In this document: positions 32,479 through 44,887 of the stretch, in pieces
Position numbering within the stretch: the stretch's first letter is position 1
How the letters are laid out: each line of letters begins with the position of its first letter
Assembly (NCBI GenBank): GCA_950295325.1
Contig: OX485806.1
Location: forward strand, 37,384,001 to 37,448,000
Length of the DNA: 64,000 nucleotides
Reading direction: 5' to 3'
Source: Polytrichum commune
Lineage: Eukaryota > Streptophyta > Polytrichopsida > Polytrichales > Polytrichaceae
Program-made: the position numbers and the translations under genes
Notes under the pieces: generated by a model
Databases searched by the model: none
What the model was told of the DNA's origin: nothing
Seen by the model: the letters and a program-made list of their open reading frames with translations, nothing else

Positions 32479-32780
32479 CTAGTAAATATACATCATCGCC
32501 AAGCACTCCTCACTCTGAACAGACAATGCGTAATCGGATGACCTCTGGCGAAGAGAATTGGCAAAGAAATCGGAATCGGGAAGGTGAAGAGAGTGAACGT
32601 CTGTCTGTCTTCTCTGTCTGCCTGTTTGCACAGGCAGTGGATGGAGGAGATTAGGGGAGAGGGTTATATCGGTCAGATCCGACGGTCGAGAAAGCACAGG
32701 CGACGTGGCCTCACCAGAAGCCAGAAGCTGCTTTCATCGCCCATAGACTTCTTCTCGAAAATGAAACTCTAGAGAAAGAA
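32479..32780 (-). other. GC-richer island resembling a promoter or leader fragment
   Basis: This patch lacks the interspersed repeats and is GC-richer than its surroundings. On the minus strand it reads GGCCACGTCGCC, then CCGTCGGATC, then GATATAACCCTCTCCCC, then a pyrimidine-rich stretch with GTCTGTCT-like runs. That arrangement is typical of a plant promoter followed by a CT-rich leader. No gene follows in the expected direction. It may be a captured gene fragment or a decayed promoter. The open frames across it are short. Confidence 0.35.
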
Positions 32781-34437
32781 CTCGTTGTGTTGCATAAATT
32801 CCAAATAATAAGCGACACTAACAACTACCATAAATAGTGTGGGCACCCAAATTTTGCACCGAAAAGCATACTTTCACATCTGCCCAATCTTTTGCTTTCT
32901 CTTTCACGGAACTTTTTTTGGGTGGATTAAGCCGACCTTCTTGAACCCGTAGCAGAGATATTTCCGTGTGCATGTTGCTACACGACATGAAGCACATCCT
33001 CGTGTGCAAATCGGTTGAGCACTTGTACCCATTGTACCCTAGCTTCAACACTAATTACGTCACCTATGAAACAACCCCCCCAAAAAAGGGCACGAAAAAA
33101 AAAAGTATAAAAAAAGTGTCACATCATGTTCACCACTTGGTGGACCGAGCCGTGGTTTTTAGTTTTTTTTTTTGATTTTTCATTGGTTCCACGTCACTTG
33201 TACTACCGGTTTCAATCAATGTTTTTGTGACACGTGGTACTTTATTTTTTATTTTTGGTTTTCCTTTCCATTTTGGAGAAAAACAATTTTTAGTGTTGAA
33301 ACAGCCATGGTACTTCGAGGTACCTTAAAGAAAGACACATTTCCTTTGCACACCTTTGACTGGTACAAATTTAAACCACTTTTTTTTTAGGGAAGCAAGT
33401 GGCAAATTGACGTCAACGAAAACTACAAGTCTAAACCTAAATTTTCAACCATCGCACTCGGAATCATAATTCCACCAAACAAACACACTGATGGTTTCAA
33501 CTTTTCGCAATTGTGCAGTACTACTTCCAAGCAAGAGGATTTATGAATCAAAGAAAATTTATGCTCGAGTCTATGTACTTCATGTGTGTGTGTGTGTATA
33601 TACACACACACACTCCATTCAAATCTCGGTGTTTGAGTCCAACTTTGGTGTACAACGGCTAGGGATTTGTGGTGTCTACAAAAATTCATGTTTGTGAAGG
33701 AAACCTAATTGCACACATCAATGTACATGATTTATTACGATTGGTGTGAACCCCTAATTGTGGTGTCCATAATTAATCTGGACACTGGTCACTTCACTAG
33801 ATACTAAATTTCATGGTAACTATGCAAGAAGGAAAAAAATAACCACTTCATGTGTATAATGTATGAAATTGAATTTCCACTTCTAAAATTGTGAATGATT
33901 TTTTTCTCATCATAACAACACTAGCCCCCTTCCCCCTTCCTTACACCTTTTTTTAAAGGGGAGAGGGATAGACAATAGGCTTAATGAGCAAATAGTAAAC
34001 ATTAGCAAGCTTGCAGTTATTCCTACCGAGATTCTTGCGTGGATAGATCATGGTGACGGCAGTGACCTGGTGACAAGATTTGTAAACCCACATGGGGTCC
34101 TTCTAGCAGCCACAATGTGGTAGGCTAGAGTTTAATTTATACTTGCATTCAATCAAACCTAAATGCCAGCCCATTTGCTAGTTTACCCTTACATAATGAA
34201 CAATATTCAGATTTTTTTACTGTCCTTTTTGTAAAGGTGGCCCAACATTAGTAATAATAAAAGGCATTATGCTCCCAACATTCCTTGCCCTTGGGTGTAG
34301 CACCCTAGTGCGGAGTAATGTTATGATTGTCAGGGTGAAGTTCTTGGGTTTTGAGTGCATACATTTTTGTAATAATTTTTTTGAGCGACTCCCTTGAAAA
34401 CAAGATGCTCATGAATTGATCGCCCTGAATATTAGGT
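32781..34437. other. Intergenic DNA with one perfect palindrome
   Basis: Apart from the palindrome at 33586-33613 and T- or A-rich tracts (about 33085-33175), nothing was recognised. Confidence 0.35.
33586..33613. repeat. Perfect 28-bp palindromic dinucleotide repeat
   Basis: (GT)n runs into TATATA and then (AC)n, so the two arms are exact complements centred between 33599 and 33600. It could extrude as a cruciform. Probably a product of microsatellite growth. Confidence 0.85.
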
Positions 34438-34542
34438 CATAACATTATTCAAATCCATAACATTGTTATGTGGGACTGATAATATTCCATGAAATATTCC
34501 CGGATATTCCCCACATTCAGTCTGAAATGTGGTTTGAGCATA
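34438..34542. mobile_element. Half copy of the CATAACATTATTCA palindromic MITE
   Basis: Begins CATAACATTATTCAAATCC, continues ATGTGGGACTGATAATATTC and reaches the centre CCCACATTCAGTCTGAAATG, where the inverted second half seen in 44888-45044 is missing. Confidence 0.7.
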
Positions 34543-36461
34543 AATGTGAAGAAATTTAGCAGATTCCAAGAGGTGCACTACCAAGATTATAACCTCTACA
34601 ACCGTAGGGTGATTTTCAATATTAGATTGTGTCCAAATCATCTAATTGTTTTTCATGACACTTCAGTTTGTAATGCACGCTTCTACCATTCATATTTGAT
34701 TGTTTTTGGTGTTGACGATTCGGAGTTATTTTAGGCCTATTTCTAGAGCTATTGATTGCAAGCTTTGTGAAAAAAATTACATTAAAGTCAAATGACATGA
34801 AATTTGTTTGTCAAAAATTTAAAGATTTGATGTTCAATTGGTCATTTTTGTGGTGGAAATTTGTGCCTCAAATGCTTCAATATATGGTAGACAACCCATA
34901 ATTGCTTACTTTTACTTATTTATTTACGAAGATACCTATATTTGTGTGGTATGTGGATTTGTGTGGCTTCAAGAAAGGATACCACAAAGACATGTGTTTA
35001 AAAGATATTGGATGTGTGTTTAGAATATGATAATCATTCTAGGTGCAATAGTCATTACAATTGGGGGCACGGGGCTGACACTCCCCAAAAACTAGAAACT
35101 ATGTGCGGCCAATAATTAGGGCTTTTTTTCTATAGAAAAAATTTGGTATTAAAAAAAATTGAAGTGGTTTCAAAAATAAACTAGGCCCCACACATTATGT
35201 GACTTTGAGTTCAAAATAATGTAAGGTGTTATAAATTCCATGAAATTAGGTTTATATTATTTCTAAGATTCCATGGTGTTAAGAAAAATGCAATAGAGTT
35301 ATAATGTAAACATTCTCCCGTCTTGCCCATAGCAGATGTAAATTTGTCAACATATGAAAAAAATGATTGAAGAACGTAAGATGACAAGTTTAGTAAGCAA
35401 CATGGAAGTGATTGGTTTAGGTCATGGTGTTGCATTATGAGAGTTTGGTGTTTTGTTGGTATCTACAAATTGTTTAACTTCGAGTAGTTCGTGTTGGCAT
35501 TTTTTAAATTTTTTTTTGTTGATTTTATATGCATGTGATGGTAATATTTTCACATGAATAACAATGCAATAGGATTTTCATCACTCTGCTTGGAGATGTC
35601 ATCAGTTTATGCTTCGGCAATAAGCGCATTTCTTGTAGCTCTTAAGTGCATATCAATTTAGTGTATGTATGTTATGTATTGTGGCTTTATGAAATTCCTT
35701 TGAGGCTAAACCGCATTGCAATGAATTATTGACTCTGTCTTTTGAGATGGTTTCTGAAATGAGTCCAAGCTTGGCCTTGGTTGGACAACCAACTAGAATT
35801 GGCCACGTGCGGAGAATAATCATGGGGCATAGCAGTCTTCCAACCAACCACTTGTTGATTTCTAATAAACATATGATACATGAAAATGACTAACCCCAAC
35901 CTTTCAAAGTAATTAAGAGTATCTACAAAATATGCACAATTAAAAAATGACCTAATGGAACGAGTCGTTTAATTATTTATGAGCAAGATAGTATCCTCTA
36001 AACAATCATACCCTCGCCACAAGTGGTACTAGTAAGTCACACTAAGTGTCAACCTAAAATCTAAGATCTAAACCCACCTCAAAATCGAAGAAAGTTTGCA
36101 ATGATCTTGCTAGTAGGCTTGGGCACATGGAATGTCAAGGATCATAAGCTAGTCTCACTGTTCACATACACCAAACTTTGATAAATGCAACGCCATGACC
36201 TAAACCATGATATAACCTTTTGTGCTTTTTTAATACCATGGTATCTTAGAAATAATATAAACCTACTTTCATGGAATTTATAACACCCTATTATTTTGAA
36301 CTCCAAGTCACAATTATGTGGGGCCTAGTTTATTTTTGAATGCACTTCAATTTTGTTGATAGCATCATTAAAAAAAAAAAACCCCTATCTTTGGCCACAC
36401 ATAGTTTCTAATTTTCAGGGACTGTTGACCCCTTGCATAAGGTAGACACGCCCAAATCAAA
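34543..36461. other. Intergenic DNA with a repeat E fragment
   Basis: Around 34900-35075 a partial repeat E copy is visible (ATACCTATATTTGTGTGGTA). An A/T-rich block (35090-35260) recurs in inverted form near 36230-36400, where CTAGTTTATTTTTGAA and related words are shared, so these two may be arms of a larger inverted repeat. No gene was recognised. Confidence 0.4.
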
Positions 36462-37310
36462 CATAGCAAAGATCGAGACACCTATAATCAAGTGATATGT
36501 GGTTGAGTGTGGGTCTAGGAACATATACCATAAAACATGTTATTAAATGAGTGGACTATGTGCTCATAGTATGCTAACCTTTCTAGGCCCAATAGCCATC
36601 ATGATTGGGGAGACATATATGACCAATTAACGAGGACGAGGATCTTCACTTTGATTTGAACAAGAAACTCGTATGAGCTCAAAAAATTATGAGACAAGTG
36701 GTTACTTGGCACAGTCTTCATTTGCTAACCATCTCGCACTAAGGGCCACTTCACACACGAGCCAAGAGCCGTGACCATGAAATTATGAGAGCCCAAAAGA
36801 AAATGTCCAAAGGTCGTCCCAAGACACCTCCAAAATCATGTAGTGCGGTCATGGATTCTCAACTGTAGTGTGAAGTCACATGTGACCGGGCCCTCAACTA
36901 AATGCTATTTCAATAATTTTCTATTCACGCGGGTCCTCACACATGATAAAATAGAATAAACCAACGGTTGTGTTCGTTCAGAGTGCCATGGTCTCCCGGT
37001 TTTGTGTTAAGCCTACCTCTAAGAGGTGGCATTTGAAAACAATCCAAGTGACCATGAAACATGATCCATTCGATGCCATGTAGGAATCCATGTAGACTTT
37101 ACACCATCTTGCATTCACATACTCTGTTGGTCCCTCAAGCGTAGTGTGAAGTAGCGAACTTGGACCGGCTCCGCCTTTCCCACCAATGAGAGTGCTTGAA
37201 GTGCAATGGTCACGGGCCCTCAGTCTCGTGTGTGAAGGGGCCCTAATTGTGTGTTCCATACATGACGAGAAGTACCCTAAACAACACACTTCTACCTTAG
37301 TTGTTGTTGT
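36462..37310 (+). repeat. Interspersed repeat 'E', copy split by a MITE
   Basis: Repeat E blocks run from ACACCTATAATCAAGTG through ATCTCGCACTAA at 36742, are interrupted by the element at 36743-37243, and resume with TAATTGTGTGTTCCATACAT and GAGAAGTACCC, matching the uninterrupted copy at 30290-30660. Confidence 0.8.
36743..37243. mobile_element. MITE, 501 bp, TAA target duplication (PIF/Harbinger-like)
   Basis: The left end GGGCCACTTCACACACGAG and the right end (complement GGGCCCCTTCACACACGAG) match at 18 of 19 positions. TAA flanks both ends (36740-36742 and 37244-37246). The unoccupied counterpart at 30569-30571 has a single TAA. GG-starting TIRs with 3-bp TWA duplications are the mark of PIF/Harbinger-type MITEs. 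Related, more diverged pieces are at 10837-11300 and 63443-63620. It has no coding capacity. Confidence 0.88.
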
Positions 37311-39184
37311 TGTTGTTTTTTAATGGGAAATAGAGACGGAGGTGATTATGCCCTTGATTACGGGGCCGATCGTTTCAACCTGGTAGTAATATGAAAACAT
37401 TTGTTTGATGGAACCCCCATACCCATCATCCTAATCATTGTATTGGATGGCATTATTGTCGTCCCAATGAATGGTGATCTACCGTAATAATGGTGATTAT
37501 TGACGATTAAAGCTTAATTTGGCATCCCTTCCCAATAATTTGGTGCTAATATAATTAACAATTACAAGGTCAAAACATCCTTTGTGCCTTTCACTCATCA
37601 TCCGGGCCTAACTTAATGGAGTTCTCGCCGAGGTGCTTTTCTTTCCAAGTTCTCAAGAAAGCCGAAATGGTGACGATCCATTGGAGTTGATGAACACTCG
37701 TGTGGATGATGTTTGGTATTTATCATTTAAACATGGACACTTTCATCCAAAATTGGCTAATATGGAATCAAAATCTTCCTTTGACGGTGAGCACCACTTT
37801 GACTACTATCATAGAAGGCTCTCTAACCCAACGGAAAATGATTCTTTGCCCCCCCAACCCAAGTTTTCTCATGTGTCAATCATACATTGGCAAAGACCCT
37901 CTTGAATTCTACTTGGAAGTAATGTTTCCAACACTAGTAAAGATTGAAACAGAGTGCCCTCTACGGTACAACAAAATGAATAAACACACATTACTTGACA
38001 TATGTAGGATTCACATACACAAGTTCATCGTTTTTTGTCCCAAAAATCAACTTGAACAACGAGTTTAGGTGTTATTTTCCCTCAATTTTGGCGACATTAT
38101 GAGCACACACACACACACACACATCATTAAGCTAAGATAAGCACTAAGCTATAAAGGATACTAACATCCTTCATGAGTAGCATATGATCACATTCATTAG
38201 AAGAAGAAAAACGTTGGATTTGTTCCATTAGGTGTATGGTACGTACCTTATTATGACTCAACACGAGAGCATTGTCATCATTTCATTAGGTGTTTGATTT
38301 CAAGAGACCTCTATATTTAGTGTTAATCAATCTAACAAATAATGCATGTTCGTGGGATCAACGTCGTGTATTCCGATGGCACATGATTGCATTTGCACAA
38401 AACCAACACGATGCTTAGACCTAGTGGTGTAAGATTGAAGTAAGTAAATCATGAGGATATCTAAATTAAGAGTTTCCCTTGATGATGCTACTTTTATTAC
38501 TCCGTCCAATGACCTCAACATGATTGGGATTTTTCGTGCACCCAACACCCACTCGAATCTTTATGGACCTCACCCTAATTTGGTAAACCACCTCCAAAAC
38601 CCCGGAAATAGGGAAGTCACCTACACTTACAATCATGTGCTCATCCATCCACCCATTCATCCATCCACCCATCTAGCTATTCATCCATCCATCCATCCAT
38701 CCAACCACTTCCAAAGTTCCAAGCCTCAAAGGAAGTTTTTAGCATGGTAAAGTCCCCCAATACAAGTAGAATGTATCATGCGTATTTTTTCATCCGCGTG
38801 TCATCCTTCACTTACGGAATTTCCGCCCGGGTCCTTAGGGATTTGGACCCGCCCGCGGGGGGGGGGGGGGGGAGGGTTTTCATTCGTTACTTTCTAGTCA
38901 TAGGTCATCCTTGAAATCGGGAATGTGGGTGGTTTCGGTTTAGAAGGGGAATGACCCTGCTCCTTGCCTTCTCAATTTGGCCTCTTTGCCTTATTTTTGG
39001 AAAGATTATCCAACCCCGGAATCCCAAATAAAGGCCACTTGTCCTACTTTGGGAAGAAAATGATTCCATGTCATTCACACGCACATTCATGTGGCTAATG
39101 ATGAGAAAACATCATGATGATGGCCTTCAACTTCCGATTTTTGGGGCCTTTATTTTATACTATTTTCATCTCGTTTTGGTTGGG
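37311..39184. other. Intergenic DNA with simple repeats
   Basis: An (AC)n run lies near 38104-38122, a CATC/CCAT tetranucleotide repeat at about 38640-38705 and a run of 16 G at 38857-38872. Two overlapping open frames at 37633-38068 have no recognisable motif and compete with each other. No gene is supported. Confidence 0.4.
38640..38705 (+). repeat. CATC tetranucleotide microsatellite
   Basis: Imperfect CATCCATC and CACCCATC units over about 65 bp, perfect for the last ~25 bp. Confidence 0.85.
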
Positions 39185-39198
39185 CATGTCTTTGGGAC

Positions 39199-40135
39199 AA
39201 TGAATGGGAAAACCAACCGCTAGGTGCAGATGAACCGGTTTAGTTCGAGAAATAACCGGTTGAAGTTCAAGGCTTCAAGAAAATCACTATTGTCTTAGAG
39301 GAATCTAGAGAATATACCTCAAGATAGTAAAGAATATTTGGAAGATGACCGCATGTAAGTGGTTGGACTTGGAAACGCTAAGGGGCACTTTATATTAGGG
39401 CCCATTTGGAGTTGAGCTCACTTGGACTTGAAGTGGGCCTTAACTTTAGCCCTACTTTACAAAGTGGGCCGTTGAGTGGGCCTTGCAATATAAAGTCCAT
39501 AGGCCCACTTGTAGGGCCCAAATTGGAAATTCTACTTTAAAGTGGGCCTTCCAAATGGGCCTAGGGACTTTATATTGTAAGGCCCAATCCACGGCCCACT
39601 TTGTCTTAAATGAATTATGCCCTTGCTTGAACTAAAGTCATAAAGTCATAAAGTCATGAATGACTATATGACGGAAGTTGGGTGAAGTGGGCCGTAGATG
39701 CAAAGTGGGTCTCCATAAATCCTCGACCCATTTTTTTGCCTTTGGCCCACTTTTTTCCCTCCAAAACGCCACCATGTCACCCGCCACGCAAGCTTTAGGA
39801 GAAGTGGGCCGACTCTCAATATAAAGCCCATGGGCCCATTTGGGCAATCTAAGCACTCTCATTGGTTGATGCCTAGGGTTTGGAAATGCGCCCTAGAAAT
39901 GGGCCCTAATATAAAGTGGCCCTAAGACATGTCTTTGGGACTCCGAATTCCATGTAGTGTCCGGGGAGATTTTTTGAGCATAATTGGTCAAAACCCTAGT
40001 GTTTCCAAGTCCAACCGGTTACATGCGGCGATCTTTCGATTTTTCTTTACTATTTTGAGGTATATTCCATAGATTCCTCTAAGGTGATGGGTGATTTTCA
40101 TGAAGCCTTGAACTTCAACCGGTTCATTGGTAACG
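39199..40135. mobile_element. Foldback element rich in AACCGGTT, interrupted
   Basis: The left arm (39199-39378) and right arm (about 39985-40135) are inverted copies. Both contain AACCGGTT words, a GAGGAATCTAGAG or complement block and TTGGACTTGGAAAC or its complement. The same arms form the pair at 60340-61129 and a solo arm at 41783-42000. The MITE at 39382-39922 sits against the inner end of the left arm. Confidence 0.7.
39382..39922. mobile_element. MITE, 541 bp, rich in GTGGGCC, TAA-flanked (PIF/Harbinger-like)
   Basis: Ends GGGGCACTTTATATTAGGGC and the complement GGGCCACTTTATATTAGGGC, flanked by TAA at 39379-39381 and 39923-39925. GTGGGCC or GGCCCAC recurs many times inside on both strands. 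An inverted, end-truncated copy lies at 59296-59802. A short AAAGTCAT tandem (about 39643-39660) is longer in that other copy. Confidence 0.88.
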
Positions 40136-40214
40136 AGCAATGAGTTCTATTCACTCATTCATTCCATGGTTCTTGGTGTGGTTTATACTCTTATTCAATT
40201 ACTTTTCTTTATTG

Positions 40215-40515
40215 AAACATCTAACTTTGAGTGGTATGTGATTAGGTGTGGCGTCAAGAATGGATACCAAAAAGAGATGTGTTTAATGAAGATTGGACCG
40301 TGTTCAAAATATGATGACCATTTTAAACTCAACAATCAACATAGTTGGGGGCACCTATATAAGTACTTAATGAACACAAGAGTCTTCACTTTGATAAAGG
40401 ATAAGATATTCATATAAGCTCCGAAAATTTGTGAGGAATGCAACTTGAACGGCCTCGATTTGGATATGCCAATCATCCTATAGTAATTGCATGTTTCGTG
40501 TCCTAGGAGAAGTGG
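40215..40515 (+). repeat. Interspersed repeat 'E' copy
   Basis: Blocks GTGGTATGTGATTAGGTGTG, GGGGGCACCTATATAAGTAC, TTTGATAAAGGATAAGATAT and GTGTCCTAGGAGAAGTGG are in the usual order. Confidence 0.7.
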
Positions 40516-41782
40516 GCTAGTAAGGAAAAATTAACTATTTAAGGTTCAAGGTTCACGGAGTCTTTGTTTTTTGGGGGCCTTGTCTCGAGAGGGAAGATGA
40601 TGAGCCCTTGAGGTGGACAATAACACTTGCCCCCAAGTTTATGATTATGCCATGCATGTTCTTAGGGACGTTACTTTGTCTCTTTTGAGTTTATGAGGAC
40701 ATTCGTGTGGAAAATGCTTCGAAGAAAACTCTAGTCAATGTTAGACTTGGACCGCCAAAGTTTGGGTGACCACAAATAGAATCTTTAAAGGAACTTAGGA
40801 ACCACATACCAAATGCCAACATTCTTCTTGTTGATGGCCAAATGCTAGCTTTTGAGCTTGAAGGTTCCCTCACTACCCAAACGTAGAGTGATTGCATTTA
40901 TTGTGAATTGGGACTTCACCCTTAAAGGTCCGAGGGGCTCAACACACAACCCATATATATGATTCTTACTAGCCCTCACAAAGACTTAGAACCGGTTATG
41001 ATACCTTTAAGATTTATGAGTTTCTATCTTGTATCATTGTGATAACAAATTATATACTAATTTAGTCCTAGGTGACATTCATGGTTAAAATACCCAAACT
41101 TGTGAGAAAATATTGACTTAATGTCGCATGTGGTCATGGCCGGCAGATGAGATTTGTGACTTTGAACATTTTTGATAAAACAATTACCACAAAATTTTAT
41201 TTATGTGTTTTTAATGTCATTGTGAGGCTCACAACGTAATTGCTAACGCATGATTAAATGGTGGATACATTTTATGGATTAATTAATAGACCCTAGCATT
41301 CAAAGTGTCCACGATAAATACTTCTACTTTTATTTCTTAACTTATCAGAGCGTATTATCACCTCATGAGATTATCTAAAAGGTAAGCTTTCTAAAGCTCA
41401 ATGTTTTTTATCGAACCTTAAAGAAAAGGTGTTGCTAATGATTCTCATATCACATCAATATGGTAGCATTATTTTGTAATTCTCATGATTTGTTTATTAT
41501 CAACTTAGATTCACTAAAATTCAAGAAATTGTGATAATATATATGCATGCAATAACATTACAGTCCAAAACTTTCAAGATTACATTAAGGAAAAGATGTA
41601 CACTTTGAGGTAAGAAAAAAGAGTCCTTGGAAAAATGGACAATTTTCAATCACAACAATATAAAACTTCTATGTACAGTAACATGTCAACAAAGGGAAAA
41701 ATTAGTTCATTCGCGAGTTCTAAATTTCTCGTGAACAACTAACTTTTCATATTGGAATGGGATCATCGTCATCAATTCCCAG
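40516..41782. other. Intergenic DNA, nothing recognised
   Basis: No supported gene or repeat. An open frame on the minus strand (40691-40897) has no motif. Confidence 0.35.
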
Positions 41783-42000
41783 GAAGTTTTTGGGCATAGT
41801 CGGTCAAGATCCTAGTGATTCTAAATCCAGTTGGTTACATGTTGGCATCTTCCGGTTTTGCATTCATTCATTTGAGGTATATTCTCTATAGATTCCTCTA
41901 AAACGATCGGCAATTCTCTTGAAGTCTCGAACTTCAACCGGTTATTTCTCAAACTCAACCGGTTCATATGCAACCAACTGCCGGTTCTCCCTGAACAATG
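41783..42000 (+). repeat. Solo arm of the AACCGGTT foldback family
   Basis: Contains a GTCGGTCAAG block, GATTCCTCTAAAACGATCGG, two AACCGGTT words and a CCGGTTCTCCCTGAACAATG end. The corresponds is to the right arm of 60340-61129. No partner arm is nearby. Confidence 0.65.
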
Positions 42001-42739
42001 GCCATCATTGACAAGAAGAAAATTTCATGAGGAACACAATGATACCGATGCCACCTTCCTAGCAAGCCCCTAGCTAAGTCGGTGGACTAGCTCCTCCTAG
42101 CAATCACTTTGTCCCTTGAAGTTTGTTTCCCCACAATCAATTCCATGGCACCTTGAATGTATAGTGTGAGTCAAACACATGTGGCCCTCATAAATTTAGC
42201 CCACACCTTCAACAAACTCAACATACTTCTAGTGTTACCCCGCAACCGGTAAGCAACAAACCCCCACACATTCACCACATGTCATGATTGTTACCAAAGT
42301 ATGTCAAATCAATGGCTACTTGTGCCAATTTCAAACAAAATAACCAACATTTTCTCTCCAACCAAACAATCATCCATGGAAGTAATGAGCCCTCTCACAT
42401 TGTAACTTTGATGCTAAGTTATGTGAACCTTGAGTCAATCCCTAGAAGTTGGGTTTTGTACATAACCTACTTAACTTCGGCATCAAATTGATGGCACGGG
42501 AAGGCCCTTGGCATTCAAAGGCTCAATTAATTGCCTTCTAGAGACAATGGGACTTCAATTCTCACACACCCTAAATTTCAAGTAGCCTTTGACCAAACTT
42601 TTAAGGTAACTAACCTTTTGTGTGAGGTGGGCCTTATGTGGTTAACTTCCCGTTGACCGGAGACCTAAGTCACACATTTGAGTGGTAATTAACTTGTAAG
42701 GTATGTGGGTGGTAAACTTTTTCATTTTTCATGCACCAT
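42001..42739. other. Intergenic DNA, nothing recognised
   Basis: No supported gene, RNA or repeat. Confidence 0.35.
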
Positions 42740-43080
42740 AAATTTGAGTGATAAGATTTGTGCATCGAAACTCGGTGTCGTGCATTAGCAAATCTACGAT
42801 GAAGCATCGGTAAAAAAAATCGGATTGAAATGTGGTCAATTACGGCTATTTTGGAAGTGCATGTTTGTGGATTCTTCAATTAAGTACGTAGTTAACTCTA
42901 CATTCTTAGTACCCTGATTGTGTTTGCTATTGACTGTAGGATAGTTATAAGGTTTGAAGTTGTAGTTCAAAACATGTGTCTTAATGGTGTTTGTTCTTGG
43001 ATCCTCACCCAGCCACGCACCGGTCAATTGTAGGTGTCCGATTGAGAAGTGAAATTGAATAGCACCCACATATCTTCGAT
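42740..43080 (+). repeat. Interspersed repeat 'F', third copy
   Basis: Blocks TTAGCAAATCTACGATGAAG, GGAAGTGCATGTTTGTGGAT and GTGTTTGTTCTTGGATCCTC match the copies at 11405-11760 and 28330-28620. The following 43080-43230 resembles part of repeat E. Confidence 0.6.
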
Positions 43081-43249
43081 GACAAGGCTTATATTTAAGA
43101 ATTGACGCTGATTGACATGTGTGATGGTAAGATTGGAGTGTGTACTCAAAATAATATGATTTCTTAGACTCGAATGTTAACATAAGTAAAGGAAGGTGTG
43201 TATGTGTATGTGTTATATTACTCATGTAAAAGGAGAATCCTCACTTCAA

Positions 43250-44887
43250 CTTCTCTTAAAACATTCATCTTTACATCGATCATGAAAAATTGAAATAACC
43301 ATCTTTGTGATTCGCAATCACTCAAATGGATCAAACAAGGGCCCGATCCAAACAAATCGAAGAATTCAATCCAACGGTCAAGATTAAAGGGGGGGGGGGT
43401 TGGAAGTGCCCACAACGAAGCAAAAGATGTAGGGTCTTCGCCTTAGATTTGCGAATGCAACACAAGTTTTAATTGTGCGAATGGACTATTTCAAACACAT
43501 CATTTTTTCATATTTATTTTATGTTGGAAACTAATGATTTTTATTTATTTTTACATGGAAATTGGACTCTAATTCATAATGGTAAATTGGGTTTCTTGGT
43601 TCTCTCTCCTATATATTTGTCATGAAGTGGGGGATGGATACCATGGCTTATTAATGGCAAAAGAGTCATGGTGGTCATGGGGGACATTTAATGGGTCAAC
43701 ATGGAATCAAAGGGGCAAATATTGATGGTGCCCATAAATGCGTCCCTTTAGTTGGCCGTTGGGACAGAAGTGGAACCAGCAGGCAATTTAAACAAGGGGA
43801 AGGTTTTCCTTGGGATTCGATCCCCAGACCTGAGGCCACCTCCATTTTCGTGCTTTCAAATAATAGCTATTTGGCACTACACAGCGGTGCTTTTTTGTTT
43901 TGGGTTTTTACAAGCATCTGCATGTTGGGTTGCACACTGCACAATGAAGAATGTCCTTTGGCTTCTTGGTTATTTTAATTCAAAATTCAAGGCGATGATG
44001 TTATATACGTTATTAAAAATAATAAATAATAATAATAATAATTGGGGTTAGGCTACAAGGGGGCATTGATATGGCAGTGTGTTGATGACAAGATAGGTTG
44101 TGTAGGTAGTATTTGATGCGGAGTTGGCAGTGACATGTCAAACCACGTTATTTTGTCAGTTGTTAATGCCCTTATTTTCACCTTATACTTTCTAGTGCAA
44201 AATTTTGGTCTCTAGATTTTTTTTCTCTCTTTATCAAGCTCTGTTATATGATCGCACTTACTTGAATTACACAATGAATGCAAAGACGGCCTCAAGAAAA
44301 GTTACTGTCTCAAATGCCTTGTGGTTTCTTCACTTTGTATCGATGGATTATGAGTGGCTTGAGATTATGGTCCAAGGCTAAAGAATATCCAAAATTGAGT
44401 AATCCTATTGGTCAAGGCCCCCCCCCCCCCAAAAAAAGGATGCAAGGAGTCTTTCTTTGGGCCCAAGCTCAATGTATGGGAAAATTGAATGGCCCTAATG
44501 TGGCACCACTTTCCCACCAAATCTCTTCAGTCCCAATTCAAGAGGATACTCCACCCATTTTGAGGAACCAATTGACATGGTTAAAAGTAATGTCTATTAC
44601 GGGGTATTTTGGACATAGACCCCCAATGTAGACCCATCAAGGGTTGCTTTACACTATATCTCAAGTGAGTGGGTTGCAACTTCCCACTTAGAAGTGGAAG
44701 TCCCACCTTCATGGGCCTTGGAAGTGAAATGGAGAAATGTAAATAAATGCATTTCATGAGACTTGGGGTGCACGGTGGCAAGAAGAAATCGTAATTCTTT
44801 TGTTCGCTTACTCTTAGGAAGCCTGTCATCTTTGGCATTTGATCCTCACAACAAGTGGTTTTATACATCAACAGAATGTTGAGTTGA
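43250..44887. other. Intergenic DNA, possible tRNA-like remnant
   Basis: On the minus strand near 43808-43830 a GGGGATCGAATCCC word resembles a box B, but no matching box A was found at tRNA spacing, so this is at best a remnant. An (AAT)n run lies at about 44021-44042 and a C/A homopolymer pair near 44419-44437. The 117-codon frame at 44278-44631 crosses that homopolymer and has no motif. Confidence 0.3.

Noticed and set aside
37633-38068. Overlapping frames of 90 and 122 codons
   Set aside because: They compete for the same bases in different frames, have no domain and fall in repeat-poor AT-rich DNA.
43700-43860. Possible tRNA gene from a GGGGATCGAATCCC word
   Set aside because: No box A at the right spacing and no cloverleaf could be drawn.
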